Positions 7,737-17,471 of a stretch of 64,000 nt of DNA are shown here, in pieces. The stretch covers positions 62,001 through 126,000 of the forward strand of contig JAJFJT010000012.1 in the NCBI GenBank assembly GCA_021773795.1, in the 5' to 3' direction. A model generated the notes under the pieces. It saw only the letters and a program-made list of their open reading frames with translations. It searched no databases and was not told the DNA's origin. Every line of letters begins with the position of its first letter. The first letter of the stretch is position 1. The translations under genes and the position numbers were made by a program. This DNA comes from Gammaproteobacteria bacterium. GTDB lineage: Bacteria > Pseudomonadota > Gammaproteobacteria > HK1.

Positions 7737-9362
7737 TTAGCGTTTTAATAGTGGCAGTGCTCGCGCGATGGGAACGCCGAGGTTTGAGCCACCGAATTCG
7801 GGCAGCACCGCTGCATTGACGGCGATGACCTCCCCATTTATATTCAGTACTGCTCCACCACTAGCGCCGCGCGTAGTTTCTGCATCGTAGACCACCGCCT
7901 CGGGGGTAACCTGGCCAACGATCCCACGGGTAGCCAAAGGCGTTATCCGGCCTTCGTTAGAGAGTTTTTCAACGACGTTCCAAAAATTGAGATCACCGCT
8001 TTCACGGATTTTTTTCAGGAAGCGTTCGTCGGTTCTTGCCAGCATGGCCCGGATCCCCGTTGGATAAGCAATGATGATAATCTCGTCGCCAGGACGCGCC
8101 GGCATGGAGCTCATGCTCAGATGGGAAGCTTGGCCGCTAATTTTGTCGCCCTGTAGGATGGCGATATCGGCTTCGTCACTCACATGGAGCAGTTTCACTG
8201 CAAATGATTGCTTGATACCGGGCAGATAGCCGATCAGGCGGCGGCTAACAGGCTTCAGGTTCATCTCGGAGGTGAACCGGAGTACATCGCTCTCCTCCCA
8301 GGGAAGCGCAACGTGGCGGGCAGTCAGCAGCAGGCCATCTTCAGTCGCGACAAATGCCGTTCCTGTGTACTGAAATTCGACGACTGGCCCATTTCCGTCG
8401 AGGCTGATTTCCGGTCCCTGTTCCGTCACCCTTGGCTGGCCATTCGGATCTGAACTGACGTAGCGTAATGGTTGCCCCGTATCCTTTTCAACAAAATCGT
8501 AACTGCCTTGCAGGAAGACCGTAGATTTTGATGCCGTCGAGATAATTCGGGTAGTCGCGGCCGAGCGGGCTTCCAGGGCGGTAAGGCGGTCTGCCGTGGT
8601 TAACAGATGAATTTCGATCTCGGTTCGGACGGCGGCGAGGTCCTTTTCGGTAATGGCCCGTTGCTGAGCATGCTCAAGTACCCCGGAGATACCCTGCGTG
8701 CGTGCCTCCTCCTGGGCGAGACGCGTCCGTAAATTCCAGCTTTGGTATGTCAGGAGGATGACGCTCAAGAACAACAAAGTGAGGGCCGAGAGCACCCCGA
8801 TACGAAACCAAAGAGGACTCCGTATCAGGAATTCTCTCGATACGGAGCCGATGAATCGGCTACTACGTTTAACGAAAGTCTCATCGTAGTAACGGACGCA
8901 GTCTATGCAATCGGCGAAGGCATCGGCGGTCGAGCGGCATGGGGCAGTTCCCAGTGTATATAAACGAAAGCGAAGCATAGGCCCGTTGCGGCCAATCTCA
9001 AGCACATCGCCGGAAGCAAGCACTTTTTGGCTCACTTTTTTGCCGTTTACCCAGACCTCGTGGCCGGGGCTGACGTCCAGTTCGTAGGTCAGGCCTGAGT
9101 GGTGCAGTTTTGCGGGAGGGTCATCGTCCGGACTTTCCCCCGGGGCTACGATCTCCACTTCGTTAACGGCCGGGCTGCGAATGAAATGGGTCTGTTCCGA
9201 AAGTTGCGTATTGGTACCGCGTCGCCGTCCAGACATATAGATGATGACGGATAGTGGAATATCTCCGGGATCCGTATGAGTCGGAGAGGGGACGGTGGTC
9301 GGCTGGTCGTTGGTCGTCATCCCCTGTGGCCTATTGATTGGACGGATCCGGCGCTTCGTCAA
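7737..9362 (-). CDS. Membrane-anchored FHA-like / trypsin-like serine protease
   Basis: A 541-residue protein. Residues 35-135 look like a degenerate FHA domain (VWVNGKKV, LASGDVLEIG), cytoplasmic by topology. One membrane helix lies at about 186-206, followed by a coiled coil (about 210-270). A trypsin-like domain fills about 330-541 with a visible triad: His350 (LLTARHVA), Asp399 (EADIAIL), Ser501 (TRGASGGAV). The protease would be periplasmic. A Cys-rich patch (DCIDC) lies before the helix. It is convergent with the heme/HAMP gene. The combination suggests phosphopeptide or partner binding inside and proteolysis outside; the target is unknown. ATG 9320 (MTTNDQ) is an alternative start. Confidence 0.82.
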   Translation of the reverse strand: MTKRRIRPINRPQGMTTNDQPTTVPSPTHTDPGDIPLSVIIYMSGRRRGTNTQLSEQTHFIRSPAVNEVEIVAPGESPDDDPPAKLHHSGLTYELDVSPGHEVWVNGKKVSQKVLASGDVLEIGRNGPMLRFRLYTLGTAPCRSTADAFADCIDCVRYYDETFVKRSSRFIGSVSREFLIRSPLWFRIGVLSALTLLFLSVILLTYQSWNLRTRLAQEEARTQGISGVLEHAQQRAITEKDLAAVRTEIEIHLLTTADRLTALEARSAATTRIISTASKSTVFLQGSYDFVEKDTGQPLRYVSSDPNGQPRVTEQGPEISLDGNGPVVEFQYTGTAFVATEDGLLLTARHVALPWEESDVLRFTSEMNLKPVSRRLIGYLPGIKQSFAVKLLHVSDEADIAILQGDKISGQASHLSMSSMPARPGDEIIIIAYPTGIRAMLARTDERFLKKIRESGDLNFWNVVEKLSNEGRITPLATRGIVGQVTPEAVVYDAETTRGASGGAVLNINGEVIAVNAAVLPEFGGSNLGVPIARALPLLKR

Positions 9363-9419
9363 ATGCGCCCGATTGTCTTTCAGCAGCTAATCGATGACAA
9401 GTTGTCGCTATAAAACGCC

Positions 9420-10004
9420 CTATAGCTTGCTATCAGCTTTTTGGATTAGCTGCATACCCCAGTGGTAAGGCTCGAGGATTTTACTGGTACCACGATAATC
9501 CAGAGTTAATCCGTCTATTGCATTTAATATCCGCTCTTGATCTGGTCGGGTATTAACTGCCGGGCCACGTGGGGTTGCAACGTCCTTTCTCCAGTGAATA
9601 ATGGCAACCGTGCCGCCATGCTTGAGAATGCGTGCCGCCTCTTCAAGAAATATTCTTTTCTCACGGAGGTGGAGAATATTAAAAAGTAACACCATGTCGA
9701 TGCTGTCAGACTCAAGCCCCGTACCTCGCTCAAGTACATCTCGCAATGCAAAGTTTATATTCGAAACACCTGCCTTTCGGGCATTACTCTTCGCGACTTC
9801 AAGCATTGATGGCTCAATATCAAAGGTATAAATGTCACCTGCTGAACGCACCGCGAGCGGCACTGTGAAAGTGCCATAACCACAGCCGATTTCGACTATT
9901 GTGGCTGCTTCTTTCGGGAGGGCCAGCCATTCAATAATGCTGTCTATATTGAACAGGCTGTTCCAGTAGCTCTCTTCTGGCATGCCGCTGTTTTCAACCT
10001 TCAT
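9420..10004 (-). CDS. Class I SAM-dependent methyltransferase
   Basis: A 194-residue Rossmann methyltransferase with motif I VEIGCGYGTFTVPLA near residue 38, the acidic end of strand 2 (YTFDIEPSM), and post-motifs DMVLLFNILHL and ARILKHGGTVAIIHW. It is the last gene of a minus-strand run; its ATG overlaps the stop of the upstream PQQ-type dehydrogenase by four bases (ATGA), so translation is probably coupled. The substrate cannot be told from sequence; small-molecule methylation is as likely as any. Confidence 0.83.
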   Translation of the reverse strand: MKVENSGMPEESYWNSLFNIDSIIEWLALPKEAATIVEIGCGYGTFTVPLAVRSAGDIYTFDIEPSMLEVAKSNARKAGVSNINFALRDVLERGTGLESDSIDMVLLFNILHLREKRIFLEEAARILKHGGTVAIIHWRKDVATPRGPAVNTRPDQERILNAIDGLTLDYRGTSKILEPYHWGMQLIQKADSKL

Positions 10005-11251
10005 TTTGTTTCCCGATAGAGACGAAAGAGGGCTTGGGTGCCCGCATCACTGGTAAAATAGAGGCTGCCGTCAGGGCCGGCCGCGACTCCCGCCGGGCGT
10101 GCCCAGCGCGAGCCATTGGGGCGTTGAAAGCCGGTCACCAGATCATCCACCCGCCGCGCTTCTCCTCCCATAAAGCGAACCAGCACCAATTTTGGCGGGC
10201 GCCGGCTGGCACGGGAACCCAGATAGGAGCCTTTCGGGCGAGTCCCCCAGGATCCGTGCAGGGCCACCACGGCATCCCCGGACCAGGGTTGTTTGGCTGC
10301 GGTAGGCAGAAAGGCCATGCCGAGCGGTGCGTTACGCGCTGGAAAGGTAAGGACGGGTGGTGAAACCTCATTAAGTGGGCGAGGTGGCGGACCGGAGACG
10401 CAGCGGTCGCGCCGTATCTGCCGGCCATCGAACTGGAACCAGGGCATACCGTGGAAGGAACCCGGAGCTATGCGGCTGAAGTACTCCGGGGGCTGCTCGA
10501 ATCCGAGGTGATCGGGACCGTTATTGGTGGCGTAGAGGTCCGCGGTTCGCGGATGCCAGTCAAAGCCTACCGGGTTGCGCAGGCCTGAGCCGTAGGGCTG
10601 CCATTGCGGTGGGTCGGTATTTTCGTCGAGCACCAGGATGCCACCTCGGCGTGCGGCAACGGGATAGCTCGGGTGCAGATACTGATTGGAGCAATTGCCA
10701 CTTAGACCAAGGCTCAGGTAGATGCGGCCATCGGGTCCGATACCGAGGGTACGGCTGTTGTGCCCCCGGCCACCGGGCAAGGGTGCCAGTAATCGCAAGC
10801 TGCTCATCCGTAGCTTTGCTCCACGGGCGGGACGGGGGCCATGCCAGAGTCCGGCGGTTTGAGCGATGAGGATTTCCTCCCCCCGTATCGCAAGGCTATG
10901 GGGATAATCAGACAAATTTCCGATCACCTCGGTCTGGCGATACGGCGGATAGAGGCGATAGATCTTTCCCGAGCGCGAACCTATCCAGAGCACGCCTTGT
11001 TTGTCGAAATGCATCATGCGAGGGCTATCGAGTTCCGCCGTGAGTAGTTTCAGCCGGTAACCCGCTGGCACCCGCACACGGTGGATTTGTCCCGCCACCA
11101 TCAGGTTCTGCTCCCGGTACTGCAAGGCCGGGGGTGGAGTTGGCGTCTGCTGCGTATGGGTGTCGGTGGCGAAGGTAGTGGTGACGAGGCTGCTGGCTAC
11201 CATCATCGAGAGGGCAGCAAAGAGGGAGCCAAAGGCTTTGTGGGCACTCAT
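10001..11251 (-). CDS. PQQ-dependent sugar (sorbosone-type) dehydrogenase, secreted
   Basis: About 416 residues from ATG 11251, with signal peptide MSAHKAFGSLFAALSMMVAS ending near TTFA. The body is a six-bladed beta-propeller of the soluble glucose/L-sorbosone dehydrogenase family: GVLWIGSRSGKIYRL, HSLAIRG, RTLGIGPDGRIYLSLG, GLRNPVGFDWHP, DLYATNNGPDHLG and GPDGSLYFTSDAG. Such enzymes oxidise aldoses or aldehydes in the periplasm using PQQ; many relatives have no proven substrate. The frame is open back to 11365, but ATG 11251 overlaps the esterase stop by four bases and gives the signal peptide. No PQQ synthesis genes are in the window. Confidence 0.85.
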   Translation of the reverse strand: MSAHKAFGSLFAALSMMVASSLVTTTFATDTHTQQTPTPPPALQYREQNLMVAGQIHRVRVPAGYRLKLLTAELDSPRMMHFDKQGVLWIGSRSGKIYRLYPPYRQTEVIGNLSDYPHSLAIRGEEILIAQTAGLWHGPRPARGAKLRMSSLRLLAPLPGGRGHNSRTLGIGPDGRIYLSLGLSGNCSNQYLHPSYPVAARRGGILVLDENTDPPQWQPYGSGLRNPVGFDWHPRTADLYATNNGPDHLGFEQPPEYFSRIAPGSFHGMPWFQFDGRQIRRDRCVSGPPPRPLNEVSPPVLTFPARNAPLGMAFLPTAAKQPWSGDAVVALHGSWGTRPKGSYLGSRASRRPPKLVLVRFMGGEARRVDDLVTGFQRPNGSRWARPAGVAAGPDGSLYFTSDAGTQALFRLYRETK

Positions 11252-12174
11252 GCTTTGCCTGCTCGGAAATATGCGTCTGCGTAGGCGCCGGATTCCTGGA
11301 TGCACTGCTTTGCCTCGGGCAATAGTGGGGCGAAGAGTGGCACGACATGGGGGGTGTGATCCCATATCTTCAGCTTTGCGTGTACTCCTGCCGCTTGCGC
11401 TTTGACCACAAAGCGCTCGGAATCACTCAACAGAATCTCCGTATTGCCGGCATGGATGAGTAGGGGTGGCAGGCCATGGAGATTGCCGTAGAGCGGGGAC
11501 ACTCCGGGGGTCCGGGGATCAGTGGCGGCGTGATAGAGCTGTGCCACCGGCGACAGCAAAGAGGCCAGCAGCAGGGGGTCGGCCTCGGCATTGCTGCATA
11601 GCGATTCACCTTCGCCCACCAGATCGGTCCACGGTGAAAAAGCGATGGTTGCCACCGGAAGTGGATCGCCCCGGTCACGCAGATCGAGCAGCATGGCGAG
11701 GGCAAGACCCCCGCCGGCGGAATCCCCGGCAACGATCAGCTGCTGGCTCGCGTAACCCTGCGCCAGTAGCCAGTGCCAGCAGTGGCGTACATCTTCCAGT
11801 GCGGCGGGCCAGGGATGCTCCGGAGCGAGCCGATAGGCCGGCACGAGTACCGCCACACGGGCAGCGGCGGAGAGCCGGGCGGCCAGCGCGCGGTACAGGC
11901 GCGGCGAGCCCATGATGTAGGCGCCACCGTGGACATACAGGATGGCGCGATCAGGATTCGCGCACGGAGCCATGATCCGCTCCGCACTAACGCCATTCAT
12001 ATCAATGTGTTCAACGGCGACACCGAAGGCCGCTGGCGGGATGCAGCGGGCGATTAATTCCAGATGAGCCCGGGTATCGAGTGCGGTGGTGGAATCGACG
12101 GTTTTGATGCGGGCAAGACGCCGCTTAACCGTGGCGCGGAGGAAGTGGTTGAGAAGAGTCCCCTGCCAACTCAT
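11248..12174 (-). CDS. Alpha/beta hydrolase, hormone-sensitive-lipase-type esterase
   Basis: A 308-residue carboxylic-ester hydrolase. Oxyanion-hole motif HGGAYIMGS near residue 83, nucleophile elbow GDSAGGG near 150, then Asp in the ILLSDSERF region and His in HTPHVV complete the expected triad of the HSL (family IV) esterases. No signal peptide, so cytoplasmic. It begins about 40 bp after the tolC stop on the same strand and overlaps the dehydrogenase gene by four bases. The three-gene set (esterase, secreted dehydrogenase, methyltransferase) may act on one alcohol or sugar ester, which is inference from coupling only. Confidence 0.87.
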   Translation of the reverse strand: MSWQGTLLNHFLRATVKRRLARIKTVDSTTALDTRAHLELIARCIPPAAFGVAVEHIDMNGVSAERIMAPCANPDRAILYVHGGAYIMGSPRLYRALAARLSAAARVAVLVPAYRLAPEHPWPAALEDVRHCWHWLLAQGYASQQLIVAGDSAGGGLALAMLLDLRDRGDPLPVATIAFSPWTDLVGEGESLCSNAEADPLLLASLLSPVAQLYHAATDPRTPGVSPLYGNLHGLPPLLIHAGNTEILLSDSERFVVKAQAAGVHAKLKIWDHTPHVVPLFAPLLPEAKQCIQESGAYADAYFRAGKA

Positions 12175-12216
12175 CGGGGCCGGGCGGGAGCGTGCACTAT
12201 CCCGTGTTTCGGAGCA

Positions 12217-13590
12217 TCAGGGGGCCAGCGCGAGCCAGCCATTAATTTGTCCCAGATCGTCTTCGGACAGGGTCCCTGCTGCCTGTTTGAGCGTCAGAAT
12301 GTTGATCAGGTAATCATAGCGGGCACCGGCATAGTCTCGTTTGGCCCGGAACAGATCCCGCTGGGCATCGAGCACATCCACCGAGGTGCGGGTGCCGACA
12401 CGAAAACCTGCTTCCACCGCTTCCAGTGCGGCCTGGGTGGATACCAGTGCCTGCTTCAGGGCCTTGACCCGTGAGATACCTGACACCACACCACGAAAGG
12501 CGTCGCGGGCCTGTCTCTGTGTGGCTCGTTGCTGACGCTCCAGTTCATCCAGACTTTGCTGATAGAGATGACGCGCCTGACGTGTCTGGGAAAGGACCAG
12601 ACCGCCTGCATAGAGTGGAATATTTAGTTGCAGGCCGATGGTTGCCAGACGGGTATCGCTGCCGCCAGAGAAACCACCGTTAGCCGTGTTGTGGCCGTAA
12701 CTGCCTTGCAGGGCTAGTGTTGGCACGTGCCCGGCGGCAATGCGACGAATCTCCTCTTCAGCATTTTTAGCCACCAGGCGCGCTGCACTGAGTTGCAGGT
12801 TTTGCTCGAGTGCGGTGGCATTCCATTGATCGATATCGTTGGGTTCCGGTCGCACCAACGCCATGTCGTCTCCCAGTGCCGCAAGGCCTTGTGGAAAGGC
12901 ACCGGTAATTTCGCGCAATGCCTCCCGTGCATTGGAAAGGGTATTTTCAGCCTCGATCTCCTCGGCGATGGCAAGATCATATCCGGCTCGTGCCTCTTCC
13001 ACGTCAGTAATGGCGATGAGACCTACCTCGAAACGCTGTCGGCTCTGTTCCAGTTGCTGACCAATAGCCTCCTTGGAGGCACGGGCGAACTCCAGATCAT
13101 CAATGGCTGCCAGTACGGAAAAATAGCGTTGAGCGGTACGCAGCATGAGGTCCTGGCGGGCAAAACCAAACTCCGTGTTGGCCTGCCGGATACGGGTATT
13201 GGCTTGTGAAAGCTGAATTTCCAGGTCTTTTCGATAGATCGCCTGATTGATATTGAGGCCGATGCTACTGCTATTGAAGCGTTTTACTCCCAAACTGGAA
13301 GAGGTGAAATTTCCGCCACGGATGTCCAGGCGGTTAGCGGTACTATTGCCCGCAAAGTTAATATTAGGCAGCCAGGCGGCCACGGCTTGGGGACGTAGTT
13401 CCTGGGCGGCACGGTTGGTGGCTCCGGCACTGCGATAGGCTGGATCGCCTTCAAGGGCGAGGCGGTAGACGGCCAGCAAATCAGTGGCGCTGGCCAGCCC
13501 GGGCAGGGTGATACTGAGGACAAGCAGCGCCAGCCTTAGGTAGCAAGTCCTGTTAAGATGCACGTTAATGAGAGTCATTCTCATGTCCAT
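12217..13590 (-). CDS. tolC: TolC-family outer membrane efflux protein
   Basis: A 457-residue outer-membrane channel for type I secretion and drug efflux, with two OEP repeats. Seen: signal peptide (LRLALLVLSITLPGLASA), start of the mature part TDLLAVYRLALEGDPAYRSA, and the conserved GLQLNIPLYAGGLVLSQTRQA, GTRTSVDVLDAQRDLFRAK, YDYLINILTLKQAAG. Start is ambiguous: ATG 13590, 13584, 13578 or GTG 13563 all precede the signal peptide and none has a strong ribosome-binding site. It is divergent from thiC, and a Fur-like inverted repeat covers the first codons. No membrane-fusion or inner-membrane pump genes are nearby. Confidence 0.92.
   Translation of the reverse strand: MDMRMTLINVHLNRTCYLRLALLVLSITLPGLASATDLLAVYRLALEGDPAYRSAGATNRAAQELRPQAVAAWLPNINFAGNSTANRLDIRGGNFTSSSLGVKRFNSSSIGLNINQAIYRKDLEIQLSQANTRIRQANTEFGFARQDLMLRTAQRYFSVLAAIDDLEFARASKEAIGQQLEQSRQRFEVGLIAITDVEEARAGYDLAIAEEIEAENTLSNAREALREITGAFPQGLAALGDDMALVRPEPNDIDQWNATALEQNLQLSAARLVAKNAEEEIRRIAAGHVPTLALQGSYGHNTANGGFSGGSDTRLATIGLQLNIPLYAGGLVLSQTRQARHLYQQSLDELERQQRATQRQARDAFRGVVSGISRVKALKQALVSTQAALEAVEAGFRVGTRTSVDVLDAQRDLFRAKRDYAGARYDYLINILTLKQAAGTLSEDDLGQINGWLALAP
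13567..13585. promoter_or_regulatory. Fur-box-like inverted repeat
   Basis: AATGAGAGTCATTCTCATG: ATGAGA and TCTCAT arms around GTCAT. It agrees with the core of the Fur consensus (AATGATAATCATTATC) at 13 of 16 positions. It lies over the 5' codons of tolC as annotated, which would be a natural operator place if tolC starts at GTG 13563 or is transcribed from just upstream. Iron control of tolC is inference. Confidence 0.35.
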
Positions 13591-13760
13591 AAAGGCCCAA
13601 GGGGTATTGGGCAGATTGTTGAAAATCGGGAGAAACGGGCAGTGGCCCGCAATTTATCGAGCGTCTTGCACCCCAAATCGGGTATTATATCGCTCCGTTT
13701 CAGCGTTCAGCTAGCCAATATACCTGAAAGTCTGTTCTGACCGTTGCGCAAAGCTTTCTC

Positions 13761-13793
13761 CAGGAGCCGGGTGAACCCGACATCCTGTTTTTT
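13761..13793 (+). terminator. Intrinsic terminator in the thiC leader (possible attenuator)
   Basis: CAGGA-gc-CGGGT-ga-ACCCG-aca-TCCTG (13761-13787) followed at once by six T (13788-13793). It ends 22 bases before the thiC start, downstream of any promoter in the 13591-13760 gap, so it would cut thiC transcription unless overridden. I see no canonical THI-box (TPP riboswitch) motifs before it. Confidence 0.6.
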
Positions 13794-13803
13794 CTAGTTG
13801 TAG

Positions 13804-15693
<1,890 letters not shown>

Positions 15694-15696
<3 letters not shown>

Positions 15697-15838
15697 CAGG
15701 CCGCTGAAAAATCCTCATACGGCACAATACGGCGTTAAAAATCGGCTCAAAATGCTCAATTACGATTTATAAACTGCGCTTTTTCGCCGATTTTTGCCTT
15801 GTCTTGCACTCGCCTGAAGATTTTTCAACAGCCTGCTA
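15694..15838. repeat. MITE-like element with 20-bp inverted ends
   Basis: Ends TAGCAGGCCGCTGAAAAATC (15694-15713) and GATTTTTCAACAGCCTGCTA (15819-15838) are inverted repeats matching at 18 of 20 positions. Inside, AAAAATCGGC and GCCGATTTTT form a second inverted pair, so the whole 145 bp can fold back. No coding capacity. The thiC stop codon TAG is supplied by its left end, so the element may have changed the last codons of thiC or brought in the stop. Confidence 0.7.
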
Positions 15839-15855
15839 ACTTCTGGTTGGTGTAA

Positions 15856-15898
15856 AGACAAAAAAAATCCCGCCATACGGCGGGGTTTTTTTTGTCTG
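15856..15898. terminator. Bidirectional intrinsic terminator
   Basis: AGACAAAAAAAATCCCGCC, loop ATAC, then GGCGGGGTTTTTTTTGTCT: a GC stem with A-tract before and T-tract after, working for both thiC (plus) and sco (minus), which converge here. Confidence 0.9.
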
Positions 15899-15908
15899 GA
15901 ACAAATCC

Positions 15909-16544
15909 TCAGCCCCGATAGTAGCCGATGATCGCCTGTAGATCGTTGGCCATATCTTCACCATCGTGGGGTGGTGGAAAGACGCCGGCAAAACGTCCCT
16001 CGGGATCGATGAGGACCACCACATTGCTGTGATCCATAAGGTAATTATCGCCGCCTTTCGGATCCGGCACCTTCATGGCGAGGACGCCAATAGCCGTAGT
16101 CAGGCGCTTGAGTTCCGTCGCATCCCCGCTGACGCCGAGAAAGGAGGGGTGGAAATACGGGGTGTATTTGGATAACACTTCAGGTGTATCCCGCTCCGGG
16201 TCGATGCTGACAAATACCACCTGAGGGCTTGTCTCGCCGTGGAGAAGGGGAAGCATCTGGCTGAGAGCGAGCAGGGTGGTGGGGCAGACATCCGGGCAGT
16301 GGGTATAACCGAAATAGAGCAAACTCCAGTGTCCTTGCAGCCGCCCACGATTAAAATCCTGGCCGAGGTGATCCTTAAGCTGGAACTCTGGCAAGGGGCG
16401 CTCTTGACCAAAGAGCCCGGTTGCGTGGGCCAACACAGGTAGAGGGGGGGGAGCAAAGACCCAATTGCCTGCGAGCAGGCCGAGGCCTCCAGAGAGGACG
16501 GTGAGCAGGGCAAAAGCCAACAGCAAAGCAGGTTTTTTTGGCAT
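15909..16544 (-). CDS. SCO1/SenC family copper chaperone
   Basis: A 211-residue thioredoxin-fold protein held in the membrane by an N-terminal helix (about 7-28). The copper-binding Cys pair is visible in YTHCPDVCPTT (Cys83, Cys87) with the partner His172 in LMDHSN; FVSIDPERDTPE is a typical SCO stretch. SCO proteins deliver copper to the CuA site of cytochrome c oxidase or keep its cysteines reduced in the periplasm. It sits three bases after the ZnuA-like gene, so the two are one transcription unit; no oxidase genes are in the window. Confidence 0.93.
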   Translation of the reverse strand: MPKKPALLLAFALLTVLSGGLGLLAGNWVFAPPPLPVLAHATGLFGQERPLPEFQLKDHLGQDFNRGRLQGHWSLLYFGYTHCPDVCPTTLLALSQMLPLLHGETSPQVVFVSIDPERDTPEVLSKYTPYFHPSFLGVSGDATELKRLTTAIGVLAMKVPDPKGGDNYLMDHSNVVVLIDPEGRFAGVFPPPHDGEDMANDLQAIIGYYRG

Positions 16545-16547
16545 GGG

Positions 16548-17471
16548 TTATTGGAGGCAGCGGCGCAGGTCCGTAGCCAATCCGCGCATGAGTTGAAAAT
16601 AAAAGTCGGTGCCAGCGGGGATGTTGCGTCCCTGTATATCCAGAGTCACCATCCGCGCCGATCCCCCACTCGTTAGTGTCCGGGCGAGTCTTTCTTCGTG
16701 TTGGCCATCATAAAAAACACAGTGGATTTGTCGATTTTTAATCAGCCGCCGCATTTCTGCCAGGCCCCTGGCCCCCGGTGGCATCTCGCTATCAGCCACC
16801 AGTATCCCCGCAGCGTGGAGATTATAGCGTTGTTCCAGGTAGTGGAAGGCGTCGTGAATAACGATGTAGGGAGTTTCTGAATGTGGAGCCAGTAGGGTGG
16901 ATAGTTCCTGTTCCAGGGCTTCCAGCTTTACTCTCAAGTGCTCACCATTCAAGCGGTAGCGGGCCTGATTGGCGGGGTCGATGTTTATCAGAGCCTGCTC
17001 CACGTGATGGATGAAAGCCTGCATATTGTGGGGGTCAAACCAGAGATGGGGGTCGATACGCGCAGATTTGTTATTGAGTCGGGATCTCGCTCCATCCAGC
17101 CGGACCCCGATGGCCCTTTTATGCAGCCGTGTGATATTCGGGGTATCAGTCAGGGCAATCACGCGCTCTTCCGGCAGCCATTGGGCAAGGGGCGTCATCA
17201 GTCCCGTCTCCAGCCCGGGGCCTACCCAGAAAACCAGATCGGCTTGATGCAGCTTGCGGGCGGCTGAGGGGCGCAAATGAAAGTGGTGATGGGAATCTTG
17301 TCCCGAAAGCAGCAGTATCGGCGTGCCGACCCCTGCCATGATCGCGGATACCATGGCATGCACGGGTTTGATACTGGTTACCACCGAGGGCGTTGCGCCG
17401 GCGGAGTGTCCGATCATCAGCAAGCAGGCAAGGCTAAGCCAAAACGGCAATTTCTGAATTCTTACTATCAT
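16548..17471 (-). CDS. Metal (zinc/manganese) ABC transporter substrate-binding protein, ZnuA-like
   Basis: A 307-residue cluster A-I solute-binding protein with signal peptide (WLSLACLLMIGHSAGA). Metal ligands are visible in the His-rich DSHHHFHLRPS near residue 60, DPHLWFDPHN near 142-151 and HDAFHYLEQRY near 204; the His-rich loop favours zinc over manganese. The partner permease and ATPase are not next to it; instead it is co-directional and nearly contiguous with sco, so it may serve metal supply for cytochrome assembly, which is inference. No Zur-like operator was found upstream. Confidence 0.88.
   Translation of the reverse strand: MIVRIQKLPFWLSLACLLMIGHSAGATPSVVTSIKPVHAMVSAIMAGVGTPILLLSGQDSHHHFHLRPSAARKLHQADLVFWVGPGLETGLMTPLAQWLPEERVIALTDTPNITRLHKRAIGVRLDGARSRLNNKSARIDPHLWFDPHNMQAFIHHVEQALINIDPANQARYRLNGEHLRVKLEALEQELSTLLAPHSETPYIVIHDAFHYLEQRYNLHAAGILVADSEMPPGARGLAEMRRLIKNRQIHCVFYDGQHEERLARTLTSGGSARMVTLDIQGRNIPAGTDFYFQLMRGLATDLRRCLQ

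Noticed and set aside
7644-7748. 34-codon ORF starting in the stop of the heme/HAMP gene
   Set aside because: The ATGAGTAATG overlap is suggestive of coupling, but there is no recognisable product and its end overlaps the convergent protease gene; not supported as a gene.
13591-13760. TPP riboswitch upstream of thiC
   Set aside because: Expected by knowledge of the gene, but neither conserved aptamer segment could be found by eye.
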